Of a stretch of 9,534 nucleotides of DNA, positions 6,141-9,534 are shown piece by piece. How positions within the stretch are numbered: position 1 is the stretch's first letter; the number at the start of each line of letters is the position of its first letter. The translations under genes and the position numbers were made by a program. This DNA is from Ruminococcus sp. (GTDB lineage Bacteria > Bacillota > Clostridia > Oscillospirales > Ruminococcaceae): the NCBI GenBank assembly GCA_003488415.1, contig DNLQ01000145.1, positions 1-9,534 on the forward strand, given 5' to 3'. The notes beneath the pieces were generated by a model. That model made no database searches, had not been told where the DNA came from, and saw only the letters and a list, made by a program, of their open reading frames with translations.

Positions 6141-7502
6141 ATGTTTGAGAAAATGTTCAGACTGAAGGAAAACAAGACCACTGTGAAAACTGAGATCGCA
6201 GCAGGTCTCACTACCTTCATGACTATGGCCTACATTCTTGCAGTAAACCCCAGCGTTCTTTCCTCGGCAGGTATGGACAGCACCGCAGTCCTCCTCGCTA
6301 CCTGCCTTGCATCCTTCATAGGTACGGCATGCATGGCTTTCATGGCTAATCTCCCGTTCGCCCTTTCCGCCGGTATGGGACTAAACGCTTACATGGCTTA
6401 CACCGTCTGCGGTATCATGGGCTACCCCTGGCAGGTCGCTCTCCTTGCTGTCTTCATTGAAGGTATTATTTTCATCGTTCTCTCACTCACCAACGTCCGT
6501 GAAGCTATCTTCGACGCCATCCCTCTTACCCTCAAACGTGCGGTATCCGTAGGTATAGGTCTGTTCATCGCCTTCATCGGTCTCCAGAACGCAGGTCTCG
6601 CCGTTGATTCTGCCACCCTCGTTTCACTGGTCAGCTTCCGGGAAAATTTCCACACCTCCGGTATCTGCGCTCTCCTGGCTGTCATCGGTGTACTGGGTAC
6701 GGCTGCGCTGTATATCAGGAAAGTCCCCGGTTCAATACTCCTGGGGATCATTGGTACATGGATCCTCGGTATCCTCTGTCAGGCCTGCGGCATCTATTCC
6801 GTTGATCCTGATTCGGGATACTACTCTCTCCTCCCCTCCTTCTCAATGACTGATTTCTCAAAGCTGGGCGATACCTTCGGTCAGTGCTTCAATGTGGACT
6901 TCAGCAAGGTGGGCATTTTCAACTTCATCGTCGTAATCTTCTCCTTCCTGTTCGTTGACCTGTTCGACACTCTGGGTACTCTCATTGGTGTCTCAACAAA
7001 GGCTGGTATGCTGGATAAAAACGGTAAGCTCCCACGCATCAAGCCCGCTCTTATGGCTGACGCTGTTGCCACTACTGCCGGTGCTGTCCTCGGAACATCT
7101 ACCACTACTACTTTTGTTGAGTCCTCAGCAGGCGTTGCTGCCGGAGGAAGGACCGGTCTCACTGCTCTCACAACTGCTGTTCTCTTCCTGATCTCCATGT
7201 TCCTTGCACCTATCTTTACTGCCATTCCAGCTTTCGCTACTGCTCCCGCACTTATTATTGTCGGCTTCCTTATGTTCAGTACTATCACAGAGATCAAGTT
7301 CAGCGAGAATAACTACACCATTGCTGTCCCGGCTTACCTCTGCATCATCTCTATGCCCCTGTTCTACAGCATCTCAGAGGGTATAGCCATGGGAGTTATC
7401 TCCTATGTTGTCATCAACATCCTCTGCGGGAAAAAGAAGAATATCAATCCTATTATGTACGTCCTTGCAGTTCTCTTTATACTGAAGTACGTGTTCCTTT
7501 AA
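6141..7502 (+). CDS. AzgA/PbuG-type purine (hypoxanthine/guanine) permease
   Basis: A 453-residue polytopic membrane protein of the NCS2-related AzgA/PbuG/PbuO group, importing hypoxanthine, guanine or adenine with cations. Family marks are the N-terminal KTEIAAGLTTFMTMAYILAVNP, then FALSAGMGLNAYMAY (substrate-region helix), VDLFDTLGTLIG near residue 275, and GTSTTTTFVESSAGVAAGGRTG, the long Ser/Thr stretch of the second half-helix. About 12-14 hydrophobic segments run to the C-terminus, and the length is typical. AAGGAG (6128-6133) inside the hpt end lies 7 nt before the ATG. Pairing with hpt supports hypoxanthine/guanine import, with Hpt trapping the base as a nucleotide. Which base it prefers cannot be told from the sequence, so no symbol is given. 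Confidence 0.93.
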   Translation: MFEKMFRLKENKTTVKTEIAAGLTTFMTMAYILAVNPSVLSSAGMDSTAVLLATCLASFIGTACMAFMANLPFALSAGMGLNAYMAYTVCGIMGYPWQVALLAVFIEGIIFIVLSLTNVREAIFDAIPLTLKRAVSVGIGLFIAFIGLQNAGLAVDSATLVSLVSFRENFHTSGICALLAVIGVLGTAALYIRKVPGSILLGIIGTWILGILCQACGIYSVDPDSGYYSLLPSFSMTDFSKLGDTFGQCFNVDFSKVGIFNFIVVIFSFLFVDLFDTLGTLIGVSTKAGMLDKNGKLPRIKPALMADAVATTAGAVLGTSTTTTFVESSAGVAAGGRTGLTALTTAVLFLISMFLAPIFTAIPAFATAPALIIVGFLMFSTITEIKFSENNYTIAVPAYLCIISMPLFYSISEGIAMGVISYVVINILCGKKKNINPIMYVLAVLFILKYVFL

Positions 7503-7513
7503 TGGAAATGCCT

Positions 7514-7565
7514 GTTCCTGTGTCTCCCCGGCAGCAGCGGAGACACAGGAACACTCTCCGGAGTG
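7514..7565 (+). other. Long stem-loop after the permease gene, no U-tract
   Basis: A perfect 14-bp stem, GTTCCTGTGTCTCC (7514-7527) with GGAGACACAGGAAC (7539-7552), has an 11-nt loop, and a smaller hairpin CACTC-tccg-GAGTG (7552-7565) abuts it. Neither strand has a U-run just after it, so it is not a standard intrinsic terminator. It may mark the 3' end of the hpt-permease mRNA by another route (pausing, Rho, or protection from 3' exonucleases). Confidence 0.6.
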
Positions 7566-7583
7566 ATGTCTGCGGAATATAGC

Positions 7584-7632
7584 AAAAAAATTTCTTATAC
7601 CCCTTGACAAGCATGGGATAGTATGATATAAT
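7584..7632 (+). promoter_or_regulatory. Perfect-consensus promoter of the rpmG-secE-nusG-rplK-rplA operon
   Basis: TTGACA (7604-7609), a 17-bp spacer and TATAAT (7627-7632), with TGA before the -10. Both hexamers match consensus exactly. An A/T-rich stretch (7584-7599, seven A then TTTCTTATA) sits where an UP element would. The inferred start is about 7639. This fits a very strongly expressed ribosomal operon. Confidence 0.92.
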
Positions 7633-7639
7633 GTTATTA

Positions 7640-7705
7640 CCTCGTATGGGGTTTATTTTTTTGCCCCTCACGAGGGAGGCAAATCAAGCTGTCTCCGCAA
7701 GGAGA
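7640..7705 (+). other. Structured leader of the rpmG operon
   Basis: At the inferred 5' end, CCTCGT (7640-7645) pairs with ACGAGG (7670-7675) and GGGG (7648-7651) with CCCC (7664-7667), the apical loop containing seven T. A competing hairpin CCCT-cacg-AGGG (7665-7676) uses the same bases. A second stem TCTCC-GCAA-GGAGA (7692-7705) has a GNRA tetraloop and stops 12 nt before the ribosome binding site. It may stabilise the mRNA or regulate it; no known leader family is recognised. Confidence 0.5.
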
Positions 7706-7731
7706 AAGAAATAATTCAGGAGGTGCCGAAC

Positions 7732-7881
7732 ATGAGAGTTAAGATCACTTTAGCTTGTACTGAGTGCAAGCAGCGCAACTATGTTTCCAAAAAGAACAAG
7801 AAGAATGATCCTGACAGAATCGAAATGATGAAGCATTGCAAGTTCTGCAGAAAGCATACTCTTCACAAGGAAACAAAGTAA
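7732..7881 (+). CDS. rpmG: 50S ribosomal protein L33
   Basis: A 49-residue basic protein of the large ribosomal subunit, beginning MRVKITLACTECKQRNY and ending KHTLHKETK. Two Cys pairs, C9xxC12 and C36xxC39, make it the zinc-binding (C+) paralogue rather than a zinc-free copy. AGGAGGTG (7718-7725) lies 6-8 nt before the ATG, the first gene after the promoter. Its place directly ahead of secE is the common Firmicute order. Here there is no tRNA-Trp gene between them, although some clostridia have one. The length is normal and the call is secure. Confidence 0.96.
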   Translation: MRVKITLACTECKQRNYVSKKNKKNDPDRIEMMKHCKFCRKHTLHKETK

Positions 7882-7898
7882 GCGAAGGGAGTATTTCT

Positions 7899-8147
7899 AT
7901 GGCTAAGAATCAGGAAAATACTTCTGAAAAGAAGAAGTCCGAAAAGAAAACCGAGAAAAAGCAGCCCAATAAGGTCGCTAAATGGTTCAAGGACTTAAAA
8001 ATCGAATTCAAAAAGGTAGTATGGCCGTCAAAGAAGACAGTTATCAACAATACTTCTGTTGTTCTTGCAGTTGTTGTTGGTTCAGCTATCCTCGTTGGTC
8101 TGCTCGATGAGGGTTTCCTCGCTCTGATGCGTCTGATCTACCGCTAA
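7899..8147 (+). CDS. secE: Preprotein translocase subunit SecE
   Basis: Small essential subunit of the SecYEG channel, 82 residues, clamping SecY in the membrane. It has a Lys/Glu-rich hydrophilic N-terminus (about 1-28), then the amphipathic hallmark WFKDLKIEFKKVVWPSKK (29-46), then one membrane segment (about 51-69) and a short C-terminal tail. This is the single-span form typical of Gram-positive bacteria. The frame is open further upstream into rpmG, but AAGGGAG (7885-7891) 7 nt before ATG 7899 and the start MAKNQ fix this start, leaving a 17-nt gap after rpmG. It is in the same operon as nusG, the near-universal pairing. Well supported by motif, length and neighbours. Confidence 0.95.
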   Translation: MAKNQENTSEKKKSEKKTEKKQPNKVAKWFKDLKIEFKKVVWPSKKTVINNTSVVLAVVVGSAILVGLLDEGFLALMRLIYR

Positions 8148-8171
8148 ATGGAAGTCTGAGGAGGATTGCTA

Positions 8172-8702
8172 ATGTCAGAAGCAGCTAAGTGGTATGTCAT
8201 CCACACTTATTCCGGCTACGAAAATAAGGTGGCTGAGAATATTAAAAAGGTTGTTGAAAACCGTAAGCTTCACGATCTTATCAATGAAGTCAGAGTTCCT
8301 ACCGAAGTGGTCGAGGAGATCACCGACGGTAAAAGTAAAACCATCGAACGCAAAACCTTCCCGGGTTACGTTCTGGTCAAAATGATCGTCACTGACGATT
8401 CTTGGTATGTTGTGAGAAACACCAGAGGCTGTACAGGTTTCGTTGGTCCCGCTTCCGAGCCTACTCCCCTCTCAGAGGAGGAAGTTAAGAAGCTGTTCGG
8501 TATCGATGTCTCCTCCACTATCGAAGTCAACTTCAAGGTGGGCGACAGAGTTCAGATCAACGGTACTGCTATGGACGGCTTTATCGGCGTTGTTCAGAAC
8601 ATCAATCTCGACGACCGCACTGTTGATCTGCTTGTATCAATGTTCGGACGTGAGACTCCTACTACATTGCCTATCAATCAGGTTATCACTGTAGAGGACT
8701 AA
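8172..8702 (+). CDS. nusG: Transcription elongation/antitermination factor NusG
   Basis: A 176-residue two-domain factor that binds RNA polymerase through its NGN domain (about 6-105: KWYVIHTYSGYENKV, then KTFPGYVLVKM and RNTRGCTGFVG). Its C-terminal KOW domain (about 122-170: FKVGDRVQING, then GFIGVVQNIN and MFGRETPTTLPINQV) contacts ribosomal protein S10 or Rho. The KOW entry reads VQINGTAMDGFIG where many NusG proteins have a GPF motif, a mild divergence. ATG 8172 is chosen over the in-frame TTG at 8166 because GAGGAGG (8158-8164) is 7 nt from the ATG but only 1 nt from the TTG. It follows secE by 24 nt and precedes rplK across a 120-nt structured gap. Confidence 0.96.
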   Translation: MSEAAKWYVIHTYSGYENKVAENIKKVVENRKLHDLINEVRVPTEVVEEITDGKSKTIERKTFPGYVLVKMIVTDDSWYVVRNTRGCTGFVGPASEPTPLSEEEVKKLFGIDVSSTIEVNFKVGDRVQINGTAMDGFIGVVQNINLDDRTVDLLVSMFGRETPTTLPINQVITVED

Positions 8703-8726
8703 GCCGCTGAACTTCATTTCACGGCT
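8702..8726 (+). other. Hairpin just after the nusG stop
   Basis: AGCCG (8702-8706) pairs with CGGCT (8722-8726) and, past a bulged C, TGAA (8708-8711) with TTCA (8718-8721), giving nine pairs and a 6-nt loop. No U-tract follows, so it is not a terminator. It begins the folded region before rplK. Confidence 0.45.
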
Positions 8727-8743
8727 ATTCACAGGTCAAAAGA

Positions 8744-8760
8744 GAGGTCACGGTGACCTC
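8744..8760 (+). other. 7-bp hairpin abutting the candidate L1 site
   Basis: GAGGTCA (8744-8750) and TGACCTC (8754-8760) close a CGG triloop. It ends one base before the GTGGGAG motif at 8762 and could stack on that helix. As DNA it is also a 17-bp near-palindrome, so a protein operator is an alternative. Confidence 0.55.
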
Positions 8761-8761
8761 A

Positions 8762-8801
8762 GTGGGAGGGACAAAATAATGCTTGTCCCGCCGTTTACCA
8801 C
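8762..8801 (+). promoter_or_regulatory. Candidate ribosomal protein L1 binding site before rplK
   Basis: GTGG (8762-8765) pairs with CCAC (8798-8801). Inside is an asymmetric loop, GA on the left and GCCGTTTA on the right, then a 7-bp stem GGGACAA (8768-8774) with TTGTCCC (8783-8789) and an 8-nt loop. GTGGGAG on the left and CCG-TTTACCAC on the right mirror the 23S rRNA L1 region, which I recall as GGUGGGAG with GGUGAAAUACCACC. The GGAGGTG ribosome binding site of rplK starts 7 nt later. L1 feedback on rplK-rplA mRNA is established in E. coli; its operation here is inference. Confidence 0.65.
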
Positions 8802-8822
8802 ATTTATGGAGGTGCGAATTTC

Positions 8823-9248
8823 ATGGCACAGAAAGTAGTTGGCTACATTAAGCTTCAGATCGCAGCAGGAAAGGCTACTCCTGCACCGCCTGTTGGACCG
8901 GCTCTCGGTCAGCACGGCGTTAACATCATGGCATTCACAAAGGAATTCAACGAGAGAACTAAGAACGATATCGGCATGATCATCCCTGTCGTTATTACTG
9001 TTTATGCTGACCGTTCATTCTCCTTCATCACAAAGACTCCCCCCGCTGCTGTCCTCATCAAGAAGGCTTGCAATATTGAGAGCGGTTCAGGAGTACCCAA
9101 CAAGACCAAGGTCGCTAACATCACCAGAGAGCAGATCCAGAAGATCGCTGAGACTAAAATGCCTGACCTGAACGCTGGTTCACTTGAGGCTGCTATGAGC
9201 ATGATCGCTGGTACAGCTCGTTCTATGGGCGTAGTTGTAGTTGACTGA
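8823..9248 (+). CDS. rplK: 50S ribosomal protein L11
   Basis: A 141-residue protein of the GTPase-associated centre of the large subunit; it binds 23S rRNA helices 43/44 and takes part in factor binding and the stringent response. The N-terminal domain holds the Pro-rich segment ATPAPPVGPALGQHGVNIMAF (about 18-38). The C-terminal rRNA-binding domain runs from about 70 onward and ends SMIAGTARSMGVVV. The length is the family norm. The start MAQKVVGYIKLQ is fixed by GGAGGTG (8808-8814), 8 nt before the ATG. It is separated from nusG and from rplA by folded gaps that carry the candidate L1 sites, so its translation may be tied to L1 supply. Confidence 0.97.
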   Translation: MAQKVVGYIKLQIAAGKATPAPPVGPALGQHGVNIMAFTKEFNERTKNDIGMIIPVVITVYADRSFSFITKTPPAAVLIKKACNIESGSGVPNKTKVANITREQIQKIAETKMPDLNAGSLEAAMSMIAGTARSMGVVVVD

Positions 9249-9296
9249 TGAATGATGAAGGGGTACCCTCAGGGATTCCCGTTCAGAGTTCTATTG

Positions 9297-9346
9297 GTGG
9301 GAGGAAAATTCCGCTAACCGGGTGTTTATAATCCCGGTATTACCAC
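9297..9346 (+). promoter_or_regulatory. Second candidate ribosomal protein L1 binding site, before rplA
   Basis: GTGG (9297-9300) pairs with CCAC (9343-9346), extendable by a G-U pair at 9296/9347. GTGGGAGG on the left and GGTATTACCAC on the right repeat the frame seen before rplK. Between them ACCGGG (9317-9322) pairs with CCCGGT (9333-9338), leaving about 12 unpaired bases on the left, so the fold is less compact than the first site. The AGGAGG of rplA starts 7 nt later, at 9353. The upstream part of this gap (9261-9280) also holds short GGG/CCC repeats. Confidence 0.55.
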
Positions 9347-9365
9347 TTAAATAGGAGGATATAAA

Positions 9366-9534
9366 ATGAAACACGGCAAGAAATATGTTGACAGTGCTAA
9401 GGCTGTCGATTATACAAAGCTCTACGAGTCCGCAGAGGCTCTGGATTTAGTTTGCAAGAACGCTAAGGCAAAATTCGATGAGACTATCGAGGCTCACATC
9501 CGCCTCGGTGTTGACTCCCGTCACGCTGACCAGC
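9366..9534 (+). CDS. rplA: 50S ribosomal protein L1, 3'-truncated by window edge
   Basis: The first 56 codons of L1, the stalk protein that helps release deacylated tRNA and, in E. coli, represses its own rplK-rplA mRNA. The visible start MKHGKKYVDSAKAVD, then YTKLYESAEALDLV and AKFDETIEAHIRLGVDSRHADQ, is the standard N-terminal domain, including the FDETIEAHIRLGVD rRNA-binding strand. AGGAGG (9353-9358) is 7 nt before the ATG. The full protein is about 230 residues, so three quarters lie outside the window; rplJ and rplL may follow. It is the expected ligand for the two candidate sites upstream. Confidence 0.96.
   Translation, partial: MKHGKKYVDSAKAVDYTKLYESAEALDLVCKNAKAKFDETIEAHIRLGVDSRHADQ

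Noticed and set aside
6881..7297. Minus-strand open frame across the purine permease
   Set aside because: Low-complexity Val/Ala/Thr shadow of the permease Ser/Thr-rich helices, with no independent signals.
7652..7663. T-run in the rpmG leader as an attenuator tail
   Set aside because: It is only about 13 nt from the inferred transcript start and no stable stem precedes it; it fits better as the loop of the 7640-7675 hairpin.
7836..7898. Earlier start for secE inside rpmG
   Set aside because: The extension overlaps rpmG in another frame and lacks a suitable ribosome binding site; MAKNQ at 7899 has a good one.
7882..7898. tRNA-Trp gene between rpmG and secE
   Set aside because: The gap is only 17 nt.

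Overview
The window looks like chromosomal DNA of a Ruminococcus-type gut or rumen clostridium. The strongest clue is a secreted pectate lyase ending in a dockerin, the part that plugs an enzyme into a cellulosome. Strong AGGAGG-type ribosome binding sites, sigma-A-like promoters and the rpmG-secE-nusG-rplK-rplA order fit a Firmicute. The genus is inferred from the dockerin style and from memory of related sequences; no search was run. I see no insertion sequence, prophage, CRISPR array, tRNA or rRNA gene.

Layout: (1) 1-1620, plus strand: the 3' part of tgt (queuosine tRNA modification), a hairpin terminator, then a HAD-family phosphatase (gph-like) whose ribosome binding site starts 4 nt after the terminator tail. 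A second, bidirectional terminator closes this block. (2) 1635-5347, minus strand: a long multidomain pectate lyase (promoter at 5320-5348, about 220-nt leader, terminator at 2364-2399), followed by a separately promoted orphan ECF transporter S component that looks PanT-like. (3) 5487-7552, plus strand: a purine-salvage operon, hpt plus an AzgA/PbuG-type purine permease, with a promoter and a leader hairpin. A 14-bp hairpin lacking a U-tract follows it. (4) 7584-9534, plus strand: a transcription/translation operon driven by a perfect-consensus extended promoter: rpmG (49 aa), secE, nusG, rplK and the start of rplA, which runs off the window.

How the genes fit together: the permease imports nucleobases and Hpt converts them to nucleotides. 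The pectate lyase cuts plant pectin outside the cell, probably from a cellulosome. SecE is part of the export channel that would secrete such enzymes, and NusG couples transcription with translation. The ribosomal genes are standard housekeeping genes.

The most interesting non-coding signal is in the last operon. The gaps before rplK and before rplA each carry a GTGGGAG ... TTACCAC frame around an internal stem, resembling the ribosomal protein L1 binding site of 23S rRNA. They are candidate L1 feedback sites, present twice. Other leads are a structured pectate lyase leader, an unnamed domain in that enzyme, and its dockerin with an atypical second calcium loop. Most of the window is ordinary, and I did not find a convincing new multi-gene system.
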